A stretch of DNA of 64,000 bases from Pseudomonas triticicola (GTDB lineage Bacteria > Pseudomonadota > Gammaproteobacteria > Pseudomonadales > Pseudomonadaceae), in the NCBI RefSeq assembly GCF_019145375.1, contig NZ_JAHSTX010000001.1, forward strand, positions 3,323,001 to 3,387,000. Direction: 5' to 3'. A program made the position numbers and the translations under genes. This document shows positions 27,479 to 37,445 of the stretch, in pieces (within the stretch, counting starts at the first letter, position 1; every line of letters starts with the position of its first letter). Under the pieces are notes generated by a model, which had not been told where the DNA came from, did not search any database, and saw only the letters and a program-made list of their open reading frames with translations.

Positions 27479-29980
27479 ATGACCCGTTCCCCGTTCCGCC
27501 GTCTTGTGTTTGGCACCCTGCGCCGCCTGTTGTATCTCTGGGTTCGCTCCGAGACCATCAATCAGTCGTCGTTCACTCTTAACCTCGACCGCAGTCGTCC
27601 GGTGTTCTACGTCCTGCAAAACCCTTCGCTGACCGATCTGGCGGTGGTTGACACAGAGTGCACCAAGGCCGGTTTGCCACGCCCGGTGCTGGCGGTGTCG
27701 GTGGGTTCACTCATCGAACCAGCGGCGTTTTTCTATTTGACGCCGGACCCGGACTGGCTCGGTCGCCAGGACAAACGCGGCGCGCCGCCGACTCTCACCC
27801 GTCTGGTCAGCGCGCTGACTCAGAATGCTGCCGAAGACGCGCAGATCATTCCGGTCAGCGTGTTCTGGGGCCAGTCCCCGGACAGCGAAAACAGTCCGTG
27901 GAAACTGTTGTTCGCCGACAGCTGGGCAGTCACCGGCCGTCTGCGCCGGCTGCTGAGCATCATCGTCCTCGGGCGTAAAACCCGCGTGCAGTTTTCCGCG
28001 CCGATCCACCTGCGCGAACTGATCGATCACAACAAGGGACATGAGCGCACCGTGCGCATGGCCCAGCGCATCCTGCGCGTGCACTTCCGCAACCTCAAAG
28101 CTGCGGTGATCGGTCCGGACATTTCCCACCGGCGCAATCTGGTCAAAGGCCTGCTCAACCAGCCGCTGGTCAAACAGGCGATCCTCGACGAGGCCGAGCG
28201 CGAAAAAATCTCGCCGGAAAAAGCCAAGGCCCAGGCCCTGCGCTACGGCAACGAGATCGCCTCGGACTACACCTACACCGCGATCCGCTTTCTCGAAGTG
28301 GTGCTGAGCTGGTTCTGGAACAAGATCTACGACGGCATCAAGGTCAACCACATCGAGGGCGTGCAGAACGTCGCGCAAGGTCACGAAGTGATCTACGTGC
28401 CGTGCCACCGCAGCCACATCGATTACTTGCTGCTCTCGTATCTGCTGTTCCGCAACGGCCTGACCCCGCCGCACATTGCTGCCGGGATCAACCTGAACAT
28501 GCCGGTGATCGGCAGCCTGCTGCGTCGCGGCGGTGCGTTCTTCATGCGCCGCACCTTCAAGGGCAATCCGTTGTACACCTCGGTGTTCAACGAATACCTG
28601 CACACGCTGTTCACCAAAGGTTTCCCGGTCGAGTATTTCGTCGAGGGCGGTCGCTCCCGCACCGGGCGCATGCTGCAACCGAAAACCGGCATGCTCGCGA
28701 TCACCCTGCGCAGTTTCCTGCGTTCGTCGCGGATGCCGATCGTCTTCGTGCCGGTGTACATCGGATACGAGCGCGTGCTCGAAGGCCGCACCTACCTCGG
28801 CGAACTGCGTGGGGCGAGCAAGAAAAAAGAATCGATCTTCGATATTTTCAAAGTGATCGGCGCGCTCAAGCAGCGCTTCGGTCAGGTCGCGGTCAACTTC
28901 GGCGAGCCGATCAAACTGGCGGAATTCCTCGACGCCGAGCAACCGGACTGGCGCCAGCAGGAACTCGGTCCGCAGTTCAAACCGGCGTGGCTCAACGAAA
29001 CCACCAACCGCCTCGGCGAGAAAGTCGCCCGGCATCTGAACGAAGCGGCGGCAATCAATCCAGTGAATCTGGTGGCGCTGGCTCTGCTGTCGACCACGCG
29101 TCTGGCCCTGGATGATCGCGCCATGGCGCGGGTGCTGGATCTGTATCTGGCGCTGCTGCGCAAAGTCCCGTATTCGCCACACACCACCTTGCCGGAAGGC
29201 GATGGCCGGGCGCTGATCGAGCATGTGAAAGACATGGATCTGCTCGCCGAGCAGAACGATGCGCTGGGCAAGATTCTGTATCTGGACGAGCAGAACGCGG
29301 TCCTGATGACTTACTACCGCAACAACGTCCTGCACATTTTCGCTCTGCCGTCGTTGCTGGCGAGTTTCTTCCAGAGCACCTCGCGCATGAGCCGCGAGCA
29401 GATCCTGCGCTACACCCGCGCGCTGTATCCGTACCTGCAATCGGAGCTGTTCATCCGCTGGAGCCTGGATGAACTCGACGCGGTGATCGACCAGTGGCTG
29501 GAAGCGTTCGTCGAGCAGGGCCTGCTGCGTTTCGAGAAAGACCTGTACCTGCGTCCGGCGCCGAGTTCGCGGCATTTCGTGCTGCTGACGCTGCTGTCGA
29601 AAAGCATCGCGCAGACCCTGCAGCGCTTCTACATGACCGTGTCCCTGCTGCTCAACAGCGGCCAGAACAGCATCAGCGCCGAAGAGCTGGAAGATCTGTG
29701 CACAGTGATGGCCCAGCGTCTGTCGATCCTCCATGGCCTCAATGCGCCGGAATTCTTCGACAAGAGTCTGTTCCGCCACTTCATCCAGACCCTGCTCGAC
29801 CTCGACGTCCTGCGCCGCGACGAAGCCGGCAAGCTCAGCTATCACGAACTGCTCGGCGAGCTGGCCGAAGGCGCGGCCAAGCGCGTGTTGCCGGCGGAGA
29901 TTCGCCTGTCGATCCGCCAGGTCGCGCTGCACCGCAGTGAAGATGCGGCGGATCAGATCACGCCACAGCCTGAGGCTTGA
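27479..29980 (+). CDS. plsB: Glycerol-3-phosphate 1-O-acyltransferase PlsB
   Basis: The 833-residue inner-membrane-associated enzyme makes lysophosphatidic acid from sn-glycerol 3-phosphate and acyl-CoA or acyl-ACP, the first step of phospholipid synthesis. The catalytic HX4D motif is H310-D315 (CHRSHIDY). The glycerol-phosphate binding block [17 protein letters not shown] and the late [13 protein letters not shown] follow. The start [12 protein letters not shown] at 27479 gives the family's usual length. Longer in-frame extensions upstream have no support. The product feeds CdsA, encoded at 5.2 kb. Confidence 0.95.
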   Translation: MTRSPFRRLVFGTLRRLLYLWVRSETINQSSFTLNLDRSRPVFYVLQNPSLTDLAVVDTECTKAGLPRPVLAVSVGSLIEPAAFFYLTPDPDWLGRQDKRGAPPTLTRLVSALTQNAAEDAQIIPVSVFWGQSPDSENSPWKLLFADSWAVTGRLRRLLSIIVLGRKTRVQFSAPIHLRELIDHNKGHERTVRMAQRILRVHFRNLKAAVIGPDISHRRNLVKGLLNQPLVKQAILDEAEREKISPEKAKAQALRYGNEIASDYTYTAIRFLEVVLSWFWNKIYDGIKVNHIEGVQNVAQGHEVIYVPCHRSHIDYLLLSYLLFRNGLTPPHIAAGINLNMPVIGSLLRRGGAFFMRRTFKGNPLYTSVFNEYLHTLFTKGFPVEYFVEGGRSRTGRMLQPKTGMLAITLRSFLRSSRMPIVFVPVYIGYERVLEGRTYLGELRGASKKKESIFDIFKVIGALKQRFGQVAVNFGEPIKLAEFLDAEQPDWRQQELGPQFKPAWLNETTNRLGEKVARHLNEAAAINPVNLVALALLSTTRLALDDRAMARVLDLYLALLRKVPYSPHTTLPEGDGRALIEHVKDMDLLAEQNDALGKILYLDEQNAVLMTYYRNNVLHIFALPSLLASFFQSTSRMSREQILRYTRALYPYLQSELFIRWSLDELDAVIDQWLEAFVEQGLLRFEKDLYLRPAPSSRHFVLLTLLSKSIAQTLQRFYMTVSLLLNSGQNSISAEELEDLCTVMAQRLSILHGLNAPEFFDKSLFRHFIQTLLDLDVLRRDEAGKLSYHELLGELAEGAAKRVLPAEIRLSIRQVALHRSEDAADQITPQPEA

Positions 29981-29992
29981 AGCCTTAGACCT

Positions 29993-30080
29993 GTGGGAGC
30001 GAGCCTGCTCGCGAAGACGGAGTGTCAGTCGCCATTTAGTTTGACTGAACCAGCGCTTTCGCGAGCAGGCTCGCTCCCAC
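29993..30080. repeat. REP doublet, 88-bp class
   Basis: Forward unit 29993-30015 and inverted unit 30058-30080 are separated by 42 bases. The doublet ends four bases before the ribosome-binding site of the lipoprotein gene at 30100. Confidence 0.9.
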
Positions 30081-30099
30081 ATTGAAAGGAGATTCACCC

Positions 30100-30498
30100 A
30101 TGAAAAAACTGCTAACCCTCGCCTCCGCCACGCTGCTCAGCGCCTGCCAATCAACCACACCCGCCGGCAAGGCCAGCCTCGACGGCGAAGTCTTCTACCT
30201 GCAACGCATCGCCCTGCCCCCGAGCGCGACCCTGAGTGTGAGCCTGCAAGATGCGTCGCTGGCCGATGCACCGGCCATCATCCTCGCCGAACAGAACGGC
30301 CCGATCAAAGGGCAGGTGCCGCTGCCGTTTCAATTGAGCTACGATCCGGCGCAGGTCAAATCCGGCCACCGTTACTCGGTCAGCGCGCGCATTGAAGTCA
30401 ACGGCGAGCTGATGTTCATCACCACCGAAAACCACGCCGTACAACTCGACGGCAACGACCCGCAGCCGCTGAAAATCCGCGTCGACGCCGTTCGTTAA
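30100..30498 (+). CDS. YbaY/YscW-family lipoprotein
   Basis: The 132-residue protein starts with a lipoprotein signal (MKKLLTLASATLLSAC, lipobox cysteine at residue 16). The mature part has the YbaY-like pattern: VFYLQRIALPPSATLSVSLQ, FQLSYDPAQV, YSVSARIEVNGELMF. It should sit on the periplasmic face of a membrane. The function of the family is unsettled, and some members act as pilotins. The start at 30100 is set by an AAAGGAG site about ten bases upstream. The next gene begins 27 bases after its stop, so the two are likely cotranscribed. Confidence 0.8.
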   Translation: MKKLLTLASATLLSACQSTTPAGKASLDGEVFYLQRIALPPSATLSVSLQDASLADAPAIILAEQNGPIKGQVPLPFQLSYDPAQVKSGHRYSVSARIEVNGELMFITTENHAVQLDGNDPQPLKIRVDAVR

Positions 30499-30525
30499 TC
30501 CATTTTTCGCCACAAGGAAGCCGCC

Positions 30526-31215
30526 ATGCGCCGCCCTACCCTTCGCTTCGCCGCCGCCTGCGCCGGTCTGCTGATCTCCGCCAACGCCTTGGCCTTGTCG
30601 CTCAACGATCTGTCGCAACAAGACGCCACCGGCGGCCTCAAGGACGCCCTGACCCAAGGCGCACAAATCGCCGTGAAACAACTCGGCACCCCGGGCGGTT
30701 TCAGCAACAACCCCGAAGTGAAAATCGAACTGCCGGGCAAACTCGGCAAAGCCGCGAGCAAGATGAAAGCCTTCGGCATGGGCGCCCAGGTCGAAGAACT
30801 GGAAACCGCGATGAACAAAGCCGCCGAATCCGCCGTGACCCAGGCCCAGCCAATTCTCGTCGATGCAGTGAAGAAAATGAGTGTGGCCGACGCCAAAGGC
30901 ATTCTCAGCGGCGGCAACGATTCCGCCACCCAATATCTGAACAAATCCAGCCGCGAACAGATCCGCGCGAAATTCCTGCCCATCGTCAAACAAGCCACCG
31001 ACAAGGTCGGCGTCGCGCAGAAGTACAACGCCTTTTCAGGTCAAGCTGCGGCTTTCGGTGTCGTCGACGCCAAGAGCGCCAACGTTGAAAGCTACGTCAC
31101 CGAACAGGCACTCAATGGTTTGTTCGAGATGATCGGCAAGCAGGAAGAAACAATTCGTCAGAACCCGGCCGCTGCGGCGACTAGTCTGGCGAAGAAGGTG
31201 TTTGGTACGCTTTAA
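30526..31215 (+). CDS. DUF4197 domain protein
   Basis: The 229-residue secreted protein has a signal peptide ending near ANALA. The mature part is helical and alanine-rich with the DUF4197 look (LSLNDLSQQDATGGLKDAL, GTPGGFSNNPEVKIELPG, NALNGLFEMIGKQE-like stretch near the C-terminus). It is probably periplasmic. No enzymatic role is known to me. Its stop overlaps the stop of the converging Fic gene by four bases within TTAA, and there is no terminator between them. Confidence 0.82.
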   Translation: MRRPTLRFAAACAGLLISANALALSLNDLSQQDATGGLKDALTQGAQIAVKQLGTPGGFSNNPEVKIELPGKLGKAASKMKAFGMGAQVEELETAMNKAAESAVTQAQPILVDAVKKMSVADAKGILSGGNDSATQYLNKSSREQIRAKFLPIVKQATDKVGVAQKYNAFSGQAAAFGVVDAKSANVESYVTEQALNGLFEMIGKQEETIRQNPAAAATSLAKKVFGTL

Positions 31216-32602
31216 GTCGTTACAACATGGGGGCGATTCAATTCGCTCCCATGCTTGCCTCCACGTAAAGAACTACGTAAAAAAAACACCCACTCCCGCC
31301 CCATCTTCCTTCTCTCAAAAAGCTGCAATTGGTCCAGCCCTTCCAGAATCGACGCCGCCTCGCTACCCGAGCAGGAAAAATTTTCCGCGACATTGCTCGC
31401 CGTAAACTCCTTCGCCTCCCCGCTTTTAGCCACCTGATAAACCGCGCGCTGCCGTTCCGTCAGTTGAGCAATTACGCCAGAGCTCGTCAGCCAGCGCTCA
31501 AAGTCCTGAGTGTCTGCCAGACTCTTGCGGTACACAGTTAAAAACCGACCACGGCTCGCAAAATCACCGCGCATTGAAACTCGATGAAATAAGTCAGATC
31601 CAGCTCATCTGCCTCGGTGTGCAGGTAGGAGCGTCCGTATTTCACCGGTGCATTGCGCAGCAACAGACTGATCGCAATGTAGCGAAACGCCGCGAACTCA
31701 TGTTTGAACATGAACCAGTAAAACAAGACTCTCGCGACCCGCCCGTTACCGTCGCGAAATGGATGTTCATAACCCATGGCGAAATGCAGCGTCACGGCCT
31801 TGATCAGTGGATGCAGATAATTTTTGTCCAGAATCGAGGCAGCGGGCCGGTTGATCCAGGCGGACAACCTCGCCAACCGCGCAACCAATCCTGCAGCAGG
31901 AGGTGGTCGGTGCACGGTGTTGCCTGAACCATCCTGAACAACCACCTCATCATTGGTCCGGAACAATCCGGGGGAATACTGCTCGTCGTCGATCCCCTCC
32001 ACACCCACTCGATGGATCTCTGCAATCAGCTCAATGCTCAGAGGTTCATAACGCTTTTCCCAAGCGAAATTCATCATTCGATAATTACCCATTACCATGC
32101 GCTCATCCGGCGTCCGCGGCTGGCGCTGATGCTTGAGCATGTCCTTGGCAACACGAGTCGTGGTCGCCGCACCCTCCAACTGGCTACTGGCGATGGCCTC
32201 GTCTTCGATCAAGTCATTGAGCAGACAACAGAAATGCGCCCGCTCGCCGATCTGACTGGTCATGTAATCCAGCGCGGCCGTACTGGCGTAACGATCCACC
32301 ACAGCCAAGGTTTTCTGCGCCAACGGCGTTGGCACGTATTTGCCCCACTGCACCGGCTCGCCCAACGGCAACAAATGAATGTACTGGGCCGCCCGCGCCT
32401 TCTTCCCCAACGTCCAACAAAGGTTCGCGTCCAACCCTACCGCCCAGCGAAAGCGCAACGCCTCGAATGGCAAGTAGCGCCCCTGATCATCGAGCGGCTT
32501 GAGCAACGCCAGATAATCCGCAAGTCGTTGCTTGTGTGGCGAGCGGGCCAACAGGTCGAAAACAGGATCCGTTCTGCCGGCTAATGTCGGTGGTTTCTTC
32601 AT
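31212..32602 (-). pseudogene. Class II Fic-family protein, interrupted by a frameshift near its C-terminal third
   Basis: The first reading frame (32602 down to 31538) gives 354 residues. It contains the AMP-transferase motif HPFRDGNGR with catalytic H280 and, earlier, an inhibitory helix motif SSQLEG (S139, E143, G144), which defines class II Fic proteins. It ends at TAA in GGTTTTTAA. The -1 frame continues without a break as LTVYRKSLADTQDFERWL and then a winged-helix-like tail to 31212. One extra T in the T5 run (31540-31544) would fuse both parts into about 460 residues, the usual length. The catalytic domain is complete, so a truncated but active enzyme, -1 slippage or a sequencing error must all be considered. 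Confidence 0.8.
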
Positions 32603-33175
32603 CAGACAGACTCAAGGACTCGGAAAAGCAGAACCCGGAGTACAGCATTGGACGGCCAGCGCCTCAAGATCGGAGGATTCTGAAAAAGCTGTAGGAAGGC
32701 AGCGTGAATTGGCGATTCGAAATGAATTGGCTGTCAGACCGCCTTCGCGAGCAGGCTCAATTCCACAGAAAAGCAAAGCAGCACAGCTGCCCGCGGCGAA
32801 GCCGCCCCACTCAACAATGAGCGCAAGCTCGAGTGCTCTTGATCTTGCTTTTGATCCACCGGCGACGTCGGAAGGCTGAGTGGAGGAATTGATCCGGGCG
32901 TGGGAGCGCAGCGACCGTCTGGCGCAGCCAGACACAGCGCAAGGAGGTGCAGCGAAGCAAACCGTAGCCGCTGCGCCCGGATCGATCCCGCAGCGAAGGA
33001 ACCCGAGCCTGCGAGGGCCGAACGCAGGAGCAAGCCTTTTTGGGTACTTTTTCGGCGTCTGGAAAAAGTGCCTCGCCGTAAGGGCGAAACCGCCAGCCGC
33101 CACACCCACAGCAACGGATATACACCCAAAACCCCCAAGTCATGGTCGGCCCGAAGGCCGCCACGACACAAAAAC
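32603..33175. other. Noncoding-looking segment between the Fic gene and mexK
   Basis: This 573-base gap has overlapping open frames on both strands but no ribosome-binding site, domain or credible product. It contains a degenerate single REP (32744-32766), a perfect 7-bp hairpin GTCTGGC-gca-GCCAGAC (32917-32933) and an AAAAAG/CTTTTT pair near 33040-33070. From about 32870 the text resembles a segment I recall as reiterated at many places in Pseudomonas genomes, often mis-annotated as small hypothetical proteins. I support no gene here. Confidence 0.55.
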
Positions 33176-36100
33176 TCAAGCCTCCTTACGCACCCGAAAC
33201 CAGGCCGCATACAACGCCGGCAAAAACAACAGCGTCAGCGCAGTCGCAACTATCAACCCGCCCATGATCGCCACCGCCATCGGCCCGAAAAACACACTGC
33301 GCGACAGCGGAATCATCGCCAGCACCGCCGCCAGCGCCGTCAACACAATCGGCCGGAAGCGCCGAACCGTAGCCTCGATAATCGCCTGCCAAGGCTTAAG
33401 CCCCGAAGCAATATCCTGCTCGATCTGATCGACCAGAATCACCGAATTGCGCATGATCATCCCGGACAACGCGATGGTCCCAAGCATCGCCACAAACCCG
33501 AACGGCTGCCGGAACACCATCAGAAACAGGGTCACCCCGATCAAGCCCAACGGCGCCGTCAGAAACACCATCGCCGTGCGCGAGAAACTGCGCAACTGCA
33601 CCATCAGCAAGGTCAGCACCACGACAATGAACATCGGCACCCCGGCATTCACCGACTTCTGCCCGCGCTCGGAATCCTCCACCGTGCCGCCGACATCCAG
33701 CAGATAACCATCGGGCAACTCAGCGCGAATCGGGTCCAGCGTCGGCATGATCTGCTTCACCAGCGTCGCCGGTTGCTCCTTGCCATAAATGTCAGCGCGT
33801 ACGGTCACGTTCGGCAGGCGGTTGCGGTGCCAGATGATGCCTTCCTCGAAGCCGTATTCCAGCGTGGCAATCTGCGACAACGCCACACTGCGACCGTTAT
33901 CGGTCGGCACCGCCAGGCTCGGCAACAACGACAATTCAGTGCGCTCGTGCACGGTGCCGCGCAGCAGAATCTCGATCAATTCGTTGTCTTCGCGGTACTG
34001 GCTGACCGTCGAGCCGATCAGCGAACTCTGCAGGAATTTCGCCAGATTGGCCGTGCTCACACCGAGAGCGCGGGCGCGATCCTGATCGATGTTCAGATAA
34101 ACAACTTTGCTCGGTTCTTCCCAATCCAGGTGCACGTTGACCACATGCGGATTCTCGCGAACCTTTGCTGCCACCTTGCGCGCCAATGCACGGACTTCTT
34201 CGATGTGTTCACCGGTAACGCGGAACTGCACCGGATAGCCAACCGGCGGCCCGTTTTCCAAGCGAGTGACCCGCGAACGCAGGGCCGGGAATTGTTCGTT
34301 GAGGGTTTCGATCAACCAGCTGCGCAGCGCTTCACGCTCTTCAATGGTTTTCGCCAACACCACGAACTGGGCAAAACTCGCCGCCGGCAGTTGCTGATCC
34401 AGCGGCAGATAAAAGCGTGGCGAACCGGTGCCGACGTAGGCCACGTAATTATCGATGCCGGCGTGCTCCTTGAGCAGCGCTTCGAGGCGTTTGACTTCAC
34501 TGGTGGTATTGGCCAGCGAAACACCTTCGGCCAGTTTCAGATCGACCATCAACTCCAGCCGGTTCGAAGCCGGGAAGAACTGCTGCGGGACGAAACGGAA
34601 CAACATCACCGAGGCGATAAACAGGCCCACGGTGAGCACGATCACCGTCTTGCGATGGGCCACGCACCACTCCACCAGACGCCGGACGCGCTGATAGAAC
34701 GGCGTCGCATACGGATCCGGTTGACCATCGCCAGTGCCGTGTTTTGCCGCGTGAATTTTCGCCAGATCCGGCAGGAGTTTTTCCCCCAGATACGGCACGA
34801 ACATCACCGCCGCGACCCATGAGGCGAGCAAGGCAATGGTCACTACCTGGAAAATCGAACGGGTGTATTCGCCGGTGCCGGACTGCGCAGTGGCAATCGG
34901 CAGGAAGCCGGCGGCGGTGATCAGCGTGCCGGTGAGCATCGGGAATGCGGTGCTGGTCCAGGCGTAACTCGCCGCGCGAATGCGATCGAAGCCCTGCTCC
35001 ATTTTGATTGCCATCATTTCCACGGCAATGATCGCGTCATCCACCAACAAGCCCAGCGCCAGCACCAGCGCACCGAGGGAAATCTTGTGCAGGCCGATGC
35101 CGAGGTAATACATGCAAGCGAAGGTCATCGCCAGCACCAGCGGAATGGTCAGCGCGACGACCATGCCGGTGCGCACACCGAGGGAAAAGAAGCTCACCAG
35201 CAAGACGATCGCCAGCGCTTCGACCAACACCTGAACGAACTCGCCGACGCCGGTTTTTACCGCTGCCGGCTGATCGGACACCTTGCGCAACTGCATGCCG
35301 GCCGGGAGGTTTTTCTGGATCCGCGAGAACTCGCCCTCCAGCGCCTTGCCCAGCACCAGAATGTCGCCGCCGTCCTTCATCGCCACGGCCAGACCGATCG
35401 CATCGTCGCCCATGAAACGCATGCGCGGCGCCGGTGGGTCGCTGAAACCGCGACGCACATCGGCAATATCGGAGATACGGAACGTACGATCGGCGACGCG
35501 GATCGGAAAGTTCTTTATCTCATCGACTGTCTGAAAATTCCCCGAGACGCGTAGCTGCAAGCGCTCGCTGCCGGTTTCGAAGAACCCCGCCGTGGATACC
35601 GCGTTCTGTTCCTCCAACGCCTGCTGCACCGCCGCCAGCGGCAAGCCAAGGGTGGCGAGCTTGACGTTGGACAGCTCGACCCAGATTTTCTCGTCCTGCA
35701 ACCCAAGCAGTTCGACCTTGCCGACGTCCTTGACCCGTTGCAGCTGAATCTGGATGCGGTCGGCGTAATCCTTGAGCACGGCGTAGTCGAAGCCATCGCC
35801 GGTCAGCGCGTAGATATTGCCGAAGGTGGTGCCGAACTCATCGTTGAAAAACGGCCCCTGAATTCCCGGCGGCAAGGTCTGGCGGATATCGCCGACCTTC
35901 TTGCGCAACTGATACCAGAGATCGGGGATTTGCTTGGAGTGCATCGAGTCGCGGGCGATGAAGGTCACCTGGGATTCACCGGGGCGGGAGAACGACATGA
36001 TGCGTTCGTACTCGCCGGTTTCCATCAGTTTCTTTTCGATCCGTTCAGTAACCTGGCGCGAGACTTCCTGCGCGGTCGCACCGGGCCAGCGAGTCTGGAT

Positions 36101-36244
36101 GACCATGGCCTTGAAAGTGAACGGCGGGTCTTCGCTCTGGCCGAGTTTGGTGTAGGACAACGCGCCGACAACGGCGAGCAAAAGCATCAGGAACAGTACG
36201 ATCTGGCGATTACGCAACGCCCATTCTGAGAGGTTGAAGCGCAT
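33176..36244 (-). CDS. mexK: RND multidrug efflux permease, MexK type
   Basis: The 1022-residue proton-driven inner-membrane pump has the RND plan: one N-terminal helix, a large periplasmic loop, six helices, a second large loop and five helices. The proton-relay aspartates are visible in GLLVDDAIIAVEMM in the middle of helix 4. The C-terminal block SVFFGPMAVAIMGGLIVATA is typical of the MexK/TriC branch. It lies seven bases downstream of a mexJ-like adaptor gene with a divergent mexL-like regulator, the PAO1 mexL-mexJK layout. No outer-membrane factor gene is adjacent, as for MexJK, which uses OprM or OpmH. Confidence 0.85.
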   Translation of the reverse strand: MRFNLSEWALRNRQIVLFLMLLLAVVGALSYTKLGQSEDPPFTFKAMVIQTRWPGATAQEVSRQVTERIEKKLMETGEYERIMSFSRPGESQVTFIARDSMHSKQIPDLWYQLRKKVGDIRQTLPPGIQGPFFNDEFGTTFGNIYALTGDGFDYAVLKDYADRIQIQLQRVKDVGKVELLGLQDEKIWVELSNVKLATLGLPLAAVQQALEEQNAVSTAGFFETGSERLQLRVSGNFQTVDEIKNFPIRVADRTFRISDIADVRRGFSDPPAPRMRFMGDDAIGLAVAMKDGGDILVLGKALEGEFSRIQKNLPAGMQLRKVSDQPAAVKTGVGEFVQVLVEALAIVLLVSFFSLGVRTGMVVALTIPLVLAMTFACMYYLGIGLHKISLGALVLALGLLVDDAIIAVEMMAIKMEQGFDRIRAASYAWTSTAFPMLTGTLITAAGFLPIATAQSGTGEYTRSIFQVVTIALLASWVAAVMFVPYLGEKLLPDLAKIHAAKHGTGDGQPDPYATPFYQRVRRLVEWCVAHRKTVIVLTVGLFIASVMLFRFVPQQFFPASNRLELMVDLKLAEGVSLANTTSEVKRLEALLKEHAGIDNYVAYVGTGSPRFYLPLDQQLPAASFAQFVVLAKTIEEREALRSWLIETLNEQFPALRSRVTRLENGPPVGYPVQFRVTGEHIEEVRALARKVAAKVRENPHVVNVHLDWEEPSKVVYLNIDQDRARALGVSTANLAKFLQSSLIGSTVSQYREDNELIEILLRGTVHERTELSLLPSLAVPTDNGRSVALSQIATLEYGFEEGIIWHRNRLPNVTVRADIYGKEQPATLVKQIMPTLDPIRAELPDGYLLDVGGTVEDSERGQKSVNAGVPMFIVVVLTLLMVQLRSFSRTAMVFLTAPLGLIGVTLFLMVFRQPFGFVAMLGTIALSGMIMRNSVILVDQIEQDIASGLKPWQAIIEATVRRFRPIVLTALAAVLAMIPLSRSVFFGPMAVAIMGGLIVATALTLLFLPALYAAWFRVRKEA

Positions 36245-36250
36245 TGGGGC

Positions 36251-37351
36251 TTACTCCTTGTTCGCCAGATTGACCACACGGTTGGAGCGATCCACCGGCC
36301 GCACCTGCTGGCCGTCGAGCAATACGTGAACGCCGGCAGCCACCACCCAGTCGCTGGCATTCAGGCCCTCGAGCACCGCCACGCTTTTCTCGCCGAACGG
36401 ACCGACCCGCACCGGGGTTTTCTTCAACGTGTTGTTGCCGTTGACCACCCAGACGTAAGTCGCGCCGTTTTCAGCGGTCAGCGCGGAAAGCGGTATCGAC
36501 AGCGAGACACTGTCAGCCGATTGCACAAACACCCGGGCGCTCTGCCCCAGTTCAGCCGGCACTTTGCCGCTGGTGAACGAGATACGCGCGGCAAAAGTGC
36601 GCGAGCGCGGATCGGCGGACGGCGACAACTCGCGGATCTGCCCGGCAAACCGCTGATTCTGCTGTGCCCACAATTCCACGGTCACTGGCTGACCGACCTT
36701 GAAGCGGCCGAAGCTTTGCTCCGGCAGGCTGATCAACACTTCGCGCTCACCATCGGTGGCGAGGGTGAACACGGTTTGCCCGGCAGCGACCACCTGCCCG
36801 ACTTCCACCGAACGCTTGGCCACCACGCCATCCTGTGGCGCACGCAGCACCGCGTAACTGGCCTGGTTGGTCGAAACGTTGAATTCAGCTTTGATTTGTT
36901 TAAGGCGGGCTTCGCCGGAGCGATATAGATTTTCGGCGTTGTCGTAGGCCGAGCGGCTGACCATCTGCCGATCCATCAGGGTTTTGTAGCGATCTCGTTC
37001 GGCGCGGACCAGGTTCAGATTGGCCTCGGCGGCGGCGACCTGCGCGCGGGTGGCTTCCAGTTGCAGGCGCACATCCTGCGGATCGAGTTCGGCCAAGGGC
37101 TGATCGGCTTTGACGCGCTGGCCTTCGTCGACCAGTCGTCGGCTGACTTTGCCGCCAATGCGGAACGCCAGATCAGGCTCATAGCGGGCTCGCACCTCGC
37201 CCGGATAACTTTCCATCGCCTGCGCCGAAGGCTCGGGCTGTACCACCATGGCCGGGCGTACGGTGACTTTGGTCACCTCTTCCTGACCGCACGCCGATAA
37301 CAGGAACGCCAGACTGACTGGCACGGCAAAGGACAACGCATGGCGGAACAT
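36251..37351 (-). CDS. mexJ: RND efflux periplasmic adaptor lipoprotein, MexJ type
   Basis: The 366-residue membrane-fusion protein links the pump encoded next to an outer-membrane channel. The lipoprotein signal has its lipobox cysteine at C21 (FLLSAC). Next come a lipoyl-like half-motif (GGKVSRRLVDEGQRVKADQPL), an alpha-hairpin coiled coil around residues 100-160 and beta-barrel/membrane-proximal domains. Length equals MexJ. It starts 94 bases from the divergent TetR gene, and that gap holds a candidate operator. Confidence 0.85.
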   Translation of the reverse strand: MFRHALSFAVPVSLAFLLSACGQEEVTKVTVRPAMVVQPEPSAQAMESYPGEVRARYEPDLAFRIGGKVSRRLVDEGQRVKADQPLAELDPQDVRLQLEATRAQVAAAEANLNLVRAERDRYKTLMDRQMVSRSAYDNAENLYRSGEARLKQIKAEFNVSTNQASYAVLRAPQDGVVAKRSVEVGQVVAAGQTVFTLATDGEREVLISLPEQSFGRFKVGQPVTVELWAQQNQRFAGQIRELSPSADPRSRTFAARISFTSGKVPAELGQSARVFVQSADSVSLSIPLSALTAENGATYVWVVNGNNTLKKTPVRVGPFGEKSVAVLEGLNASDWVVAAGVHVLLDGQQVRPVDRSNRVVNLANKE

Positions 37352-37388
37352 GGTGACGGACCTTTCGCGAATGAGGCTTGGAATATTT

Positions 37389-37433
37389 ATACTGGCGGGT
37401 ATGGTATTAATAGCAAACTCACCAGTCCAGTAT
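37389..37433. promoter_or_regulatory. Candidate operator/promoter region of mexL and mexJK
   Basis: An inverted repeat ATACTGG (37389-37395)/CCAGTAT (37427-37433) spans the AT-rich middle of the 94-base divergent gap. The sequence between the arms contains TATGGTATTAATAG, which offers -10-like elements in both directions. A TetR regulator bound here would cover both promoters. Confidence 0.5.
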
Positions 37434-37445
37434 TAAAAGCGAAGA

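Noticed and set aside
27707..30097. 796-codon open frame opposite plsB
   Set aside because: It is an antisense shadow of a clear plsB. Its composition (Gln, Arg, His and Val rich) is the reverse complement of biased codons, not a protein family.
32734..33210. 158-codon minus-strand frame and overlapping frames in the Fic-mexK gap
   Set aside because: They have no ribosome-binding site or family and an odd composition, and they end inside mexK or the repeat. They are better explained as spurious frames in a reiterated noncoding segment.
32900..34822. 640-codon plus-strand open frame entering mexK
   Set aside because: Most of it is antisense to mexK. The remainder lies in the noncoding-looking segment and has no credible start.
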